Positions 18,916 to 28,352 of a stretch of 64,000 nucleotides of DNA are shown one piece after another. The position numbers and the translations under genes were made by a program. Location of the stretch: positions 496,001-560,000 of the forward strand of contig NZ_JACRTF010000001.1 in NCBI RefSeq assembly GCF_014385165.1, written 5' to 3'. The notes under the pieces were generated by a model. The model did no database searches. It was not told the origin of the DNA and saw nothing but the letters and a program-made list of their open reading frames with translations. Position 1 is the first letter of the stretch; each line of letters begins with the position of its first letter. Origin of the DNA: Jilunia laotingensis (GTDB taxonomy: Bacteria > Bacteroidota > Bacteroidia > Bacteroidales > Bacteroidaceae).

Positions 18916-21195
18916 ATGAGAAAACTTTTCACACTAATCTGTGCCATAAGCTGCACACTGTTGATCCAGGCGAAAGACTGGACACAATATGTGAACCCTC
19001 TAATGGGAACACAATCGAGTTTTGCATTATCAACCGGGAATACGTATCCTGCCATTTCCCGTCCTTGGGGAATGAACTTTTGGACTCCCCAGACCGGTAA
19101 GATGGGTGACGGATGGCAATATGTATATACTGCCAACAAAATCCGTGGTTTCAAACAAACCCACCAACCCAGTCCGTGGATCAATGATTACGGTCAGTTC
19201 TCAATCATGCCCGTTGTCGGTAGCCCTGAGTTTGATGAAGAAAAGCGCGCAAGCTGGTTTTCACACAAAGGAGAAATAGCCCGTCCACATTATTATAAAG
19301 TATATCTTGCCGAACACGATGTAGTCACTGAGATGACTCCGACAGATCGTGCTGTTCTTTTCCGCTTCACTTTCCCGGAAAACGATCATTCGTACATTGT
19401 GGTAGACGCTTTCGATAAAGGTTCGTCCATCAAAGTCATCCCCGGACAAAACAAGATCATCGGATATACCACACGCAACAGTGGCGGTGTACCAGAGAAC
19501 TTTAAGAACTACTTCGTCATCGAATTCGACAAGCCTTTCACTTACAAAGCCACTTTTTCCGACAAATCACTGAAAGAGAATATGCTTGAACAGACAGCGG
19601 ATCATACCGGAGCAGTAATCGGTTTTAAAACTCGTAAAGGTGAAATCGTACACGCCCGTGTGGCCTCTTCGTTCATCAGCCCCGAACAAGCAGAATTGAA
19701 TCTGAAAGAACTCGGTAACGATAACTTCGATTCTCTTGTCCTGAAAGGACAAGATGCATGGAACCAGGTTTTAGGAAAGATCGAGGTAGAAGGTGGCAAC
19801 CTTGACCAATACCGTACTTTCTATTCATGCCTGTATCGTTCACTCCTCTTCCCACGTAAGTTCTACGAACTGGATGCCAACGGAAATGTAGTACACTATA
19901 GCCCCTACAACGGACAGGTATTGCCGGGATACATGTTTACCGATACCGGTTTCTGGGACACTTTCCGTTGCCTGTTCCCCTTCCTCAATCTGATGTATCC
20001 GTCTATGAACAAGCAGATGCAGGAAGGATTGATCAATACGTACCGTGAAAGTGGTTTCTTCCCCGAATGGGCAAGCCCCGGACATAGAGGTTGCATGATT
20101 GGAAACAACTCAGCTTCCGTTTTGGTAGATGCCTATATGAAAGGTGTGAAAGTAGACGATGTGAATACTTTGTATGAAGGATTGATCCACGGAACAGAAA
20201 ACGTTCATCCTGAAGTATCTTCTACTGGCCGATTGGGACATGAATACTATAACAAGTTGGGATATGTTCCTTACGATGTGAAGATCAACGAAAATACTGC
20301 CCGTACGCTTGAATATGCCTATGACGATTGGTGTATCTACCAAATGGCAAAAGCATTGAACCGCCCGAAAAAGGAGTTGAAGCTTTTTGCACAGCGGGCA
20401 ATGAACTACAAGAATGTGTTCGATAAAGAATCGAACCTGATGCGTGGCCGTAACGAAGACGGTAAGTTCCAGTCTCCATTTTCTCCGCTAAAATGGGGAG
20501 ATGCATTTACAGAAGGTAACAGCTGGCATTATTCATGGTCGGTATTCCACGATCCGCAAGGGCTGATCGATCTGATGGGTGGAAAGGCCTCATTTGTCAA
20601 TATGCTCGACTCCGTATTTGCCGTACCGCCTGTTTTCGATGACAGTTATTACGGACAAGTTATTCATGAAATCCGCGAAATGACAGTGATGAACATGGGT
20701 AACTATGCGCATGGTAATCAGCCTATCCAACATATGATTTACCTGTACAATTATGCGGGCGAACCCTGGAAAGCTCAATACTGGTTACGCCAGGTGATGG
20801 ATCGCATGTACACACCGGGACCTGATGGTTACTGTGGTGACGAAGACAATGGACAAACCTCTGCATGGTATGTATTTTCCGCATTGGGTTTCTATCCGGT
20901 ATGTCCGGGAACCGATGAATATGTACTCGGCGCTCCGCTTTTCAAGAAAGCAACGATACATTTTGAAAATGGAAACAATTTGGTAATCGATGCTCCGGCT
21001 AATGATGACAAGAATTTCTATATCGAATCGCTCCGGTTCAACGGAAACGATTATACCAAGAACTATCTGAAACACGGAGATTTATTCAAAGGTGGGGTCA
21101 TCAAATTTGACATGGGTAGCAAACCTAATACGCAAAGAGGTACGAAACCGGAGGACTTCCCGTATTCTTTCTCAAATGAGATTGAAAAGAAATAA
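18916..21195 (+). CDS. GH92 alpha-mannosidase, secreted
   Basis: A second GH92 enzyme, 759 residues, with a standard signal peptide (MRKLFTLICAISCTLLIQA) and no lipobox, so probably periplasmic. Landmarks: WTQYVNPLMGT, GNTYPAISRPWGMNFW, TLEYAYDDWCIYQMA, HGNQPIQHMIYLYN and GDEDNGQTSAWYVFSALGFYP. Where the first GH92 has GNEPSHH, this one has GNQPIQH (Gln602, Gln605), and NEDCGQ is replaced by DEDNGQ. These changes near the substrate site suggest a different linkage or acceptor preference, which I cannot name from sequence. It lies 61 bases after fecR and ends the operon at a terminator. Confidence 0.92.
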   Translation: MRKLFTLICAISCTLLIQAKDWTQYVNPLMGTQSSFALSTGNTYPAISRPWGMNFWTPQTGKMGDGWQYVYTANKIRGFKQTHQPSPWINDYGQFSIMPVVGSPEFDEEKRASWFSHKGEIARPHYYKVYLAEHDVVTEMTPTDRAVLFRFTFPENDHSYIVVDAFDKGSSIKVIPGQNKIIGYTTRNSGGVPENFKNYFVIEFDKPFTYKATFSDKSLKENMLEQTADHTGAVIGFKTRKGEIVHARVASSFISPEQAELNLKELGNDNFDSLVLKGQDAWNQVLGKIEVEGGNLDQYRTFYSCLYRSLLFPRKFYELDANGNVVHYSPYNGQVLPGYMFTDTGFWDTFRCLFPFLNLMYPSMNKQMQEGLINTYRESGFFPEWASPGHRGCMIGNNSASVLVDAYMKGVKVDDVNTLYEGLIHGTENVHPEVSSTGRLGHEYYNKLGYVPYDVKINENTARTLEYAYDDWCIYQMAKALNRPKKELKLFAQRAMNYKNVFDKESNLMRGRNEDGKFQSPFSPLKWGDAFTEGNSWHYSWSVFHDPQGLIDLMGGKASFVNMLDSVFAVPPVFDDSYYGQVIHEIREMTVMNMGNYAHGNQPIQHMIYLYNYAGEPWKAQYWLRQVMDRMYTPGPDGYCGDEDNGQTSAWYVFSALGFYPVCPGTDEYVLGAPLFKKATIHFENGNNLVIDAPANDDKNFYIESLRFNGNDYTKNYLKHGDLFKGGVIKFDMGSKPNTQRGTKPEDFPYSFSNEIEKK

Positions 21196-21239
21196 TTAAT
21201 CGGACAAACGTATAATTTCCCACGTTGTCAGATCATTTC

Positions 21240-21307
21240 CACTCCCTTCATCCTTGTTGAATGATTGCCTAACAGCACATCGTTTCTGGGTGAAGGGAGT
21301 GTTTATT
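21240..21307. terminator. Terminator between GH92 and hexokinase
   Basis: The 11-base arms CACTCCCTTCA and TGAAGGGAGTG, with a roughly 40-base loop, are followed by TTTATTT. It lies between convergent genes and may serve both. Confidence 0.7.
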
Positions 21308-21328
21308 TGAATAATGATCATCCAACCA

Positions 21329-22537
21329 TCAAGACAATGCGGCAATTCCCGTCCCTATCAGATTGGCATTATTCAGATTATTGATATGGACATCGATCTC
21401 CCCCAAGCCGAATTCATCAAGGAGTTCACGCAATTTCTCCATAACAAGGATATTATAATCCTTATCCATCCTGTTTTCACTCCAGAAAAGACTGCCTTCG
21501 GCAACCAAGCAAATCTTCCGGGTATTTTCATTATAAGATTTCAGCAACATGATAAGACCTGCAAGTGAAGCTGCCACTAATTGTGCCGACCTATTATAAA
21601 TCCAGTGTGCCACATCCACATATATATCCTTATTAATGTCGGGATAATTCATTATAGCGGAAAGTTTACGGGCATCGAACTTCTCTTCAAACTCTTCCAA
21701 CGGAAAGGTTGCTTTCAAGATATCCCCCAGATACATGCCGGAAACCGCTTTCTCAAAACGCTGTTTTCCTACACTCCCGGAAGTTGCATCCACCGTATCA
21801 TCCACCGCTGTAAGGAAGGGCGGAAGGAAATTTCCTGATTCAAGATTAACGGGAACCAAGCCTTTCACTTTGCACGTTGGATCAAGCTTCTTAATTTTAT
21901 CAGCAGGAATAAAAGTAGCCATGTTGGTTCCCGTTCCAACAATCAGACCGATATAAGCATCATAACTACTATCGGTAAGCCCGGCAAACAGACTGGCAAT
22001 CGTATCATTCAGCACTTTAATGCCTGTAAACTTAATATTGCTTCTTTCATTCAGGTAGTCGAGTAAGGGTTTTCCTACAAGTTGACCGACCATCTCTTTG
22101 ATATCGACACCCTTCGTCCAACGCAACAGCTGGGCATCACCTCCCGGAACCGATTCCGTGGGATAAGAAAAACAATAACCGATAGGAATTTCCTCTTCCC
22201 TTTTAATTTCGATAATCATATCTGCCAGCTCTTTAAAAAGCTCTTCACGGCTATACCCGGGCGATTTCATGACCGACATATCTTTTTTCCAGCCGTTTTC
22301 CGGAAGAATGGATGGCGTCTTATGACCGAAATCGACTATTGCCACCCTATAATTGGTTCCCCCCAGGTCGAGAACCAGTGCTTTCCCATTAACCCCAGTA
22401 ACATCAGGTGTGATAAAAGTGGGAAGACATTGTATCTCCGCATTCTCTTTATTTAATCCTTCTATTACCCTTTCCCGGAATAAGCGAGCAATCTCTTTGA
22501 GTTGCTCGTTATCCAAATTGAAAATATTCTTTTCCAT
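21329..22537 (-). CDS. Hexokinase (eukaryote-like family)
   Basis: Phosphorylates hexoses with ATP in the cytoplasm. Length 402 residues. Family motifs: the phosphate-1 loop LDLGGTNYRVAIVDFG, the sugar-binding CFSYPTES, LNDTIASLFAG with the catalytic aspartate, the phosphate-2 loop GLIVGTGTNMATF, and LVAEGSLFW near the C-terminus. It belongs to the hexokinase fold of PF00349/PF03727, not the ROK family. The related B. fragilis HexA is described as a broad hexokinase that includes mannose. Its place between the two arms of a mannan-type locus suggests it phosphorylates released mannose or glucose. It diverges from gnd. Confidence 0.93.
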   Translation of the reverse strand: MEKNIFNLDNEQLKEIARLFRERVIEGLNKENAEIQCLPTFITPDVTGVNGKALVLDLGGTNYRVAIVDFGHKTPSILPENGWKKDMSVMKSPGYSREELFKELADMIIEIKREEEIPIGYCFSYPTESVPGGDAQLLRWTKGVDIKEMVGQLVGKPLLDYLNERSNIKFTGIKVLNDTIASLFAGLTDSSYDAYIGLIVGTGTNMATFIPADKIKKLDPTCKVKGLVPVNLESGNFLPPFLTAVDDTVDATSGSVGKQRFEKAVSGMYLGDILKATFPLEEFEEKFDARKLSAIMNYPDINKDIYVDVAHWIYNRSAQLVAASLAGLIMLLKSYNENTRKICLVAEGSLFWSENRMDKDYNILVMEKLRELLDEFGLGEIDVHINNLNNANLIGTGIAALS

Positions 22538-22576
22538 GTGAATGATTTTTATCTAAAGCACGAACAAACAACTTTT

Positions 22577-22584
22577 TATATTTG
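22577..22584 (+). promoter_or_regulatory. -7 box of gnd
   Basis: TATATTTG matches TAnnTTTG exactly, 23 bases before the gnd start. No TTTG -33 box is visible. Confidence 0.55.
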
Positions 22585-22607
22585 TTCGCATACGAAAAAG
22601 ATACATT

Positions 22608-24059
22608 ATGAATAGTAAATCGAATATAGGTCTGATAGGGCTTGCAGTGATGGGTGAGAATCTCGCTCTGAACATGGAACGCAATGGATGGCAGGTATCC
22701 GTATGGAACCGTACAACGGAAGTCGTTGACAATTTTATAAACGGTCGTGCCAAAGGTAAGAATATTGTGGGTTGTGAATCACTGGAAGATTTTACGACCA
22801 CACTAGAAACACCGCGTATCGTAATGATGATGGTGCGTGCCGGAAATGCCGTGGACGAGGTAATTGAAAAGATTGTCCCGTATCTTTCGGAAGGTGACAT
22901 ATTGATCGATGGAGGTAACTCCTATTTCAAAGACACGGAACGTAGAGTAAAGGACATGTATGCAAGCGGCTTTTATTTCGTAGGAGCCGGTGTATCGGGC
23001 GGAGAAGAAGGTGCCCTTAATGGCCCGTCGATTATGCCGGGCGGTGCAGCTGAAGCATGGCCGAGGATAAAACCGATTCTGCAAAGCATTGCCGCAAAAG
23101 CAAACGGAACCCCTTGCTGCGAGTGGGTGGGACCCGGTGGTTCCGGACATTTTGTGAAGATGATACATAACGGCATCGAGTATGGTGACATGCAACTCAT
23201 ATCCGAAGCCTATTTTCTATTGAAGCATTTGCAAGGAATGGGAAATGCGGAAATGGGAGACATCTTCGCTCGTTGGAATGAAGGCAAACTGAAAAGTTAT
23301 TTAATCGAAATAACAGGGCATATTCTGTTACATAAGGATGTTACCGGAGCTTATTTGCTCGATCGTATTCTAGATGTAGCCGGTCAGAAAGGCACGGGCA
23401 AATGGTCGGTTATCAATGCGCTCGAATTGTCTATTCCATTGGAGTTGATTGCCACTGCCGTATTCGAGCGATACCTCTCAAGTGAAAAGCTACTTCGTAT
23501 GATAGCCGCAAAAACATATCCGAGGAAAAAACCGGAGGTAGTATCTAATAAAGAGGAACTAATTGAGGAAATTCATCAAACACTGTATGCCGCCAAATTA
23601 GTATCTTATGCACAAGGCTTCGGTGTATTGAAAAAAGCATCGGAAACCTATGATTGGAAACTGAATCTGGCAACCATTGCACGTCTGTGGCGTGCAGGCT
23701 GCATCATCCGTTCAACATTCCTTGATGACATAGCCTATGCATTCGAACAAGACTCAAATTTGGAAAACCTGTTGTTGGCATCACACTTCAGTAAGGAGAT
23801 ACAAGAAGCACTACCCTATTGGAAAAAGTTAGTAGCGACTGCCGCCCATGAAGAAATTTCTTCCCCCGCCTTTTCTTCAGCATTGAACTATTTCTATTCA
23901 CTGACCACAGACAGACTACCCGCCAATCTGATTCAGGCACAAAGAGATTATTTTGGCGCACATACTTTTGAGAGAGTAGATGAAGAACCGGGAAAATTCT
24001 TTCATGAGAATTGGACAGGACACGGGGGTAATACTAAATCCGGAACCTATAATGCATAA
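22608..24059 (+). CDS. gnd: 6-phosphogluconate dehydrogenase, decarboxylating
   Basis: Converts 6-phosphogluconate to ribulose 5-phosphate and CO2 with reduction of NADP, in the oxidative pentose phosphate pathway. Length 483 residues. The nucleotide-binding motif is GLIGLAVMGENLALNMERNG, then VWNRT, the substrate motif GVSGGEEGALNGPSIMPGG, and KMIHNGIEYGDMQ with catalytic lysine and asparagine. The C-terminal tail (GHGGNTKSGTYNA) is complete. Unusually, no glucose-6-phosphate dehydrogenase or 6-phosphogluconolactonase gene is adjacent. It is divergent from hexokinase. Confidence 0.96.
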   Translation: MNSKSNIGLIGLAVMGENLALNMERNGWQVSVWNRTTEVVDNFINGRAKGKNIVGCESLEDFTTTLETPRIVMMMVRAGNAVDEVIEKIVPYLSEGDILIDGGNSYFKDTERRVKDMYASGFYFVGAGVSGGEEGALNGPSIMPGGAAEAWPRIKPILQSIAAKANGTPCCEWVGPGGSGHFVKMIHNGIEYGDMQLISEAYFLLKHLQGMGNAEMGDIFARWNEGKLKSYLIEITGHILLHKDVTGAYLLDRILDVAGQKGTGKWSVINALELSIPLELIATAVFERYLSSEKLLRMIAAKTYPRKKPEVVSNKEELIEEIHQTLYAAKLVSYAQGFGVLKKASETYDWKLNLATIARLWRAGCIIRSTFLDDIAYAFEQDSNLENLLLASHFSKEIQEALPYWKKLVATAAHEEISSPAFSSALNYFYSLTTDRLPANLIQAQRDYFGAHTFERVDEEPGKFFHENWTGHGGNTKSGTYNA

Positions 24060-24083
24060 TTTACTCCCTTCATGAAATAAATA

Positions 24084-24138
24084 TCTCCCGATCAGAAGAC
24101 ACATACTATTAATAAGCGTGCATCTTTCAATCGGGAGA
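24084..24138 (+). terminator. Stem-loop after gnd
   Basis: The arms TCTCCCGAT and ATCGGGAGA, extended by weaker pairing (AGAAGA with TCTTT), lie 25 bases after the gnd stop. No strong T run follows, so it may be a bidirectional stem between convergent genes. Confidence 0.5.
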
Positions 24139-24195
24139 CAACTGCAATTCCATAATATATTGAGGAATGATTTATTTCGGATATTTTTCCCTATT

Positions 24196-24642
24196 TTATT
24201 TACCGTTAATCCTATCTTCTAATAATTGAACGCGCCTTTCAAGGGCAATGTACTTTTCATCCTTTTCTTTTAAAAGACGTTCGTATAGTTCGGAGATTTT
24301 ATCTACAGGATTATAATTCGTATTATTTTCATTTACATAACCACTGCCACTGGTGCTAATAGTGTCTGCATTGTTATTCACCGTATTGGTTTCAAACACA
24401 ACGCTTGGCGCGTCCTCCTCCAATGTTTTCAAATAATCCATAGGCACATTCAAAGCTTTAGCAAACCTCTCGAGGATTTCATCGTCAATAACCTTCATGG
24501 TTTCATATCTCGACACAGTCGGTTGGGACATAGATACCTTTTCTGATAAAACATCCTGGTTTATGTTTTTCTCCATGCGCGTACGCCTGATGTTGCGTCC
24601 ATGATGAACTTTACTATTAATGACAGCTTCCTCTGTTTTCAT
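24196..24642 (-). CDS. XRE family helix-turn-helix regulator
   Basis: A 148-residue DNA-binding protein. The HTH_3 domain is at about residues 15-75 (GRNIRRTRMEKNINQDVLSE, KVSMSQPTVSRYETMKVIDD, LERFAKALNVPMDYL). A middle stretch rich in asparagine and threonine (NTVNNNADTIST) links to a C-terminal coiled coil (ISELYERLLKEKDEKYIALE, RRVQLLEDRINGK), probably for oligomerisation. Its target is unknown. It is divergent from the SusC operon, so control of that operon is possible, but the FecR/sigma pair is the better candidate. Upstream, TATATTTG on the minus strand (24707-24700) is a likely -7 box. Confidence 0.88.
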   Translation of the reverse strand: MKTEEAVINSKVHHGRNIRRTRMEKNINQDVLSEKVSMSQPTVSRYETMKVIDDEILERFAKALNVPMDYLKTLEEDAPSVVFETNTVNNNADTISTSGSGYVNENNTNYNPVDKISELYERLLKEKDEKYIALERRVQLLEDRINGK

Positions 24643-24989
24643 ACTTGTTATTTAATTTAATTTCTGAGCAATATGAAGGATATATAGTTTTCCTCGTAGC
24701 AAATATAGGCAAAAATTGAATAGGATGGATTTATAACGATAAAATATATCTTTAAAAGAGTAATCTTTTCGAGAGGCGGAATTCGCCTAAATTGCCCTAC
24801 ACCAAGGCATTTCACAGAAACGATAAAGAATGTGGCTTCTTCTAAATGTAACTACATACATAAATTATTCAAAAAAAACTTTGTTTTGCACTAAGTGTAT
24901 TTCATCTTATCATTGTTTTATTAGCAGAAAGGCAAGACAAGGTACTTTCTATAAATATTTAATTAATTCACAACCATTAAATTTTGCGT
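24643..24989. promoter_or_regulatory. Divergent control region of XRE gene and SusC operon
   Basis: A 347-base region without a gene. The XRE gene has an exact -7 box at 24707-24700 (minus). On the SusC side I find no TAnnTTTG box at a suitable place, which fits use of an alternative (ECF) sigma factor. A small GGCG/CGCC hairpin lies at about 24776-24788. I cannot identify the ECF promoter without related promoters to compare. Confidence 0.4.
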
Positions 24990-27900
24990 ATGAAAAGCAA
25001 TCATTCTTTTCGAGGTTCAAAATTACTTCGGGCTTTATTGATTCTTTTGTTAGTGACAGTTCCAACGCAATGGACTTTTGCTCAGTTAAACCTGAGTACT
25101 CCACGTACTACACTGGGGACAGTCATTAAACAAATCCAATCTCAATCCAAGTACCAGTTTTTTTACGATGACAAATTGTCTACTGTATCGGTTGACGCTA
25201 TCAAGGTGAAAGACGCTTCACTTGAAACCGTACTGAACCAAGCTTTAAAAGGTAAGGACATCTCATTTAGAGTCGAAGAAAACATCGTGTATCTCTCTGA
25301 AAAAACAGATGCCCCCCAAGATGTAAACCAACAGCAACCAGGCAAAGAGCGTAAAGTAACAGGTCAGGTAGTAGATGATCTAGGTGAACCGCTGATTGGT
25401 GTAAACGTATTAGTCAAAGGTACTACAACCGGTGTTATCACTGACCTTGACGGTAACTTTACATTGAATACAACCGAAGAAAATCCGGTAATCCAGTTTT
25501 CATATATCGGTTACAAACAAGAAGAAGTGCCATTGAAGGGACAGACCGTTATTAATATCACGATGGTGAATGACACACAGGTAATTGATGAAGTTGTAGT
25601 AACTGCTTTGGGTATCAAACGTGCAACAAAAGCCTTAAGTTACAACGTTCAAGAAATCAAAAGCGATGCTTTAACAACGGTAAAAGATGCTAACCTTATC
25701 AATTCACTTTCAGGTAAAGTTGCGGGTGTAACAATTAATACCAGTTCATCAGGTGTCGGAGGAGCCAGTAAGGTTGTAATGCGTGGTACAAAAGGCATTG
25801 ACCAATCCAGCAACGCATTGTATGTAATAGACGGTGTTCCGATGTTCAACCTTGGAGGTGAAGGAGGGCAAGAATTTGACTCCAAGGGTTCTACTGAGGC
25901 CATTGCCGATATTAACCCGGAAGACATTGAATCTATGTCTGTATTGACAGGTGCAGCTGCAGCCGCTTTATACGGTAGTCACGCTGCCAATGGTGCAATA
26001 GTGATCACAACTAAAAAAGGAAAAGAAGGACGATTGAGTCTGACTGTTTCACAAAACACAGAATTCTTAAATACATTAGTAAGCCCTGAATTCCAAAATA
26101 CCTATGGAACCGGAGATCTTCTTTCAGCCTCAGGTTCTGTTGAAAGGAGCTGGGGTAACAAATTGAACTCGGCTAATTATATGGGATTCGACCCGATAAA
26201 AGATTTTCTCAGAACAGGGGTAGTTACTACAGAAACTGTATCATTATCTACTGGTACTGAAAAAAACCAAACTTATTTTTCTGCGAGTGCGGTTAATTCA
26301 GCAGGCATGGTTCCAAACAACGATTATGACCGTTACAATTTCACCTTCCGGAACACAACTTCATTCTTAAATGATAAGATGACATTGGATGTGGGTGCTT
26401 CTTATATCAAACAGTCGGACAAAAACATGGTTAACCAAGGTACTTACTCCAATCCACTTGTGACTGCCTATCTATTCCCACGTGGTGACGACTGGAATGA
26501 GATTAAAATGTACGAGCGTTGGGATACTTCACGTAACATTTATACTCAATATTGGCCTCAAGGCATTGATACTTTTACCGGACAAAATCCATATTGGATT
26601 GCTTACCGCAATTTACGTGAGAACAATAAAGACCGCTATATGCTGAACGCAAGCCTTAACTATAAAATTTTGGATTGGTTAAGCGTATCAGGTCGTGTAC
26701 GCGTGGATAACTCTGTATCGAATTTTACAGAAAAGATGTATGCAACCAGTAACACCACTCTTGCAGAAGGTTCAAGTAACGGTTTATACGGAGTAACCAG
26801 CACAAGAGATAAGCAACTCTATGCTGACTTCATGGTAAATATAAATAAGAACTTCGGTGAAAACTTTAGTTTACAAGCAAACCTTGGTGGTTCTCTTTCA
26901 GACATGCAACAAGACGTATTACAAAACCGTGGTCCAATCAGTGAAGATGGAATACCTAATGTATTTAATGTCTATCAATTAGATGATACCAAAACAAAAC
27001 GTATCCAAACTGGTTACCGTGAACAGACCCAATCACTTTTTGCAAGTGTTGAATTAGGATATAAGAGTACTTATTACCTGACATTAACAGGGCGTTCGGA
27101 TTGGCCCTCACAGTTAGCGGGTCCTAATTCCGTACAAAAAGCATTTTTCTATCCTTCAGTAGGTGGTTCTGTTATTTTATCAGAACTTATGAAGCTACCA
27201 GAACAAATCTCATATTTGAAAGTTAGAGGTTCATTTGCATCCGTAGGTTTACCATTCCCGCGTTTCTTGGCCAATCCTACATATTCATGGGATAACTCCA
27301 ATAAAGTTTGGCAGTCAAAACGTAATTATCCGATGTACAATCTGAAACCCGAAAAGACAGATTCATGGGAAGTAGGTATTACAGCGCGCTTCCTGAAGCA
27401 TTTCAATTTAGATCTAGCTCTGTATACCACTAAAACTTACAATCAAACATTCGACCCAAAAATTTCCGTATCATCGGGGTACTCAACTCTTTATGTACAA
27501 ACAGGTAGTGTACGTAACAAAGGTATAGAACTTTCTCTAGGTTATTCTAATGAATGGGGTAAATTCAAATGGTCAAGTAACTACATCTTCAGTGCCAATA
27601 AGAATGAGATCACTGAATTGCTCGAGAACTATGTACATCCTGAAACCGGTGCTATAATTACTAAAGAGCGCCTAGATGTAGGTGGTATGGGACAAGCCCG
27701 ATTCATACTGAAAAAAGGTGGATCACTGGGTGATTTATATTCAACAGCAGATCTGAAACGCGATAGTGAAGGCAATATTCTTATTGATCAGAATGGCAAC
27801 GTTACGGCTAATTACAATGCAGAAGACATCAAATTAGGTAGTGTATTCCCGAAATGTAATATGTCATGGAGAAATGATTTTAGTTGGAAAAACTTAAATT

Positions 27901-28343
27901 TCGGCTTTATGTTCTCCGCACGAATCGGAGGCATCGTTTATTCAGCCACCCAAGCTGCCATGGATATGTACGGTGTATCTGGTACTTCAGCCGATGCTCG
28001 TGATAATGGAGGTGTTGTCATCAATGGGGGTGATATGGTAAATGCCCAAAAATGGTACACCACTATCGGCTCACAATCAGGTATTCCTCAGTACTATACT
28101 TACAGTGCCACCAACCTTCGCCTGCAAGAAGCAAGCATTGGTTACACCATTACTAAAGACAAACTTTGGAACATTGCAGATTTAACAGTTTCATTGGTAG
28201 GTCGCAATCTTTGGATGATCTATTGTAAAGCCCCATTCGATCCAGAAGCCGTAGCTTCTACTGGTAACTATTATCAAGGCATCGACAACTTTATGACACC
28301 GAGCGCACGTAGCCTTGGATTCAATGTAAGATTTAAATTCTAA
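24990..28343 (+). CDS. SusC-family TonB-dependent transporter with STN domain
   Basis: Outer-membrane importer of oligosaccharides, 1117 residues, ATG chosen at 24990 over a TTG two codons upstream. After a signal peptide (ending near QWTFAQ), an STN domain (about residues 30-95; TLGTVIKQIQSQSKYQFFYD, KGKDISFRVEENIVYLSE) is followed by a CarboxypepD_reg domain (VTGQVVDDLGEPLIGVNVLV), a TonB box-like region and plug (VVVTALGIKRATKALSY, SLSGKVAGV) and a large barrel ending in GFNVRFKF with the terminal phenylalanine. The STN domain predicts signalling to a FecR anti-sigma factor, here likely the one at 17841. Paired with SusD downstream. Confidence 0.95.
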   Translation: MKSNHSFRGSKLLRALLILLLVTVPTQWTFAQLNLSTPRTTLGTVIKQIQSQSKYQFFYDDKLSTVSVDAIKVKDASLETVLNQALKGKDISFRVEENIVYLSEKTDAPQDVNQQQPGKERKVTGQVVDDLGEPLIGVNVLVKGTTTGVITDLDGNFTLNTTEENPVIQFSYIGYKQEEVPLKGQTVINITMVNDTQVIDEVVVTALGIKRATKALSYNVQEIKSDALTTVKDANLINSLSGKVAGVTINTSSSGVGGASKVVMRGTKGIDQSSNALYVIDGVPMFNLGGEGGQEFDSKGSTEAIADINPEDIESMSVLTGAAAAALYGSHAANGAIVITTKKGKEGRLSLTVSQNTEFLNTLVSPEFQNTYGTGDLLSASGSVERSWGNKLNSANYMGFDPIKDFLRTGVVTTETVSLSTGTEKNQTYFSASAVNSAGMVPNNDYDRYNFTFRNTTSFLNDKMTLDVGASYIKQSDKNMVNQGTYSNPLVTAYLFPRGDDWNEIKMYERWDTSRNIYTQYWPQGIDTFTGQNPYWIAYRNLRENNKDRYMLNASLNYKILDWLSVSGRVRVDNSVSNFTEKMYATSNTTLAEGSSNGLYGVTSTRDKQLYADFMVNINKNFGENFSLQANLGGSLSDMQQDVLQNRGPISEDGIPNVFNVYQLDDTKTKRIQTGYREQTQSLFASVELGYKSTYYLTLTGRSDWPSQLAGPNSVQKAFFYPSVGGSVILSELMKLPEQISYLKVRGSFASVGLPFPRFLANPTYSWDNSNKVWQSKRNYPMYNLKPEKTDSWEVGITARFLKHFNLDLALYTTKTYNQTFDPKISVSSGYSTLYVQTGSVRNKGIELSLGYSNEWGKFKWSSNYIFSANKNEITELLENYVHPETGAIITKERLDVGGMGQARFILKKGGSLGDLYSTADLKRDSEGNILIDQNGNVTANYNAEDIKLGSVFPKCNMSWRNDFSWKNLNFGFMFSARIGGIVYSATQAAMDMYGVSGTSADARDNGGVVINGGDMVNAQKWYTTIGSQSGIPQYYTYSATNLRLQEASIGYTITKDKLWNIADLTVSLVGRNLWMIYCKAPFDPEAVASTGNYYQGIDNFMTPSARSLGFNVRFKF

Positions 28344-28352
28344 TGACTAAAC

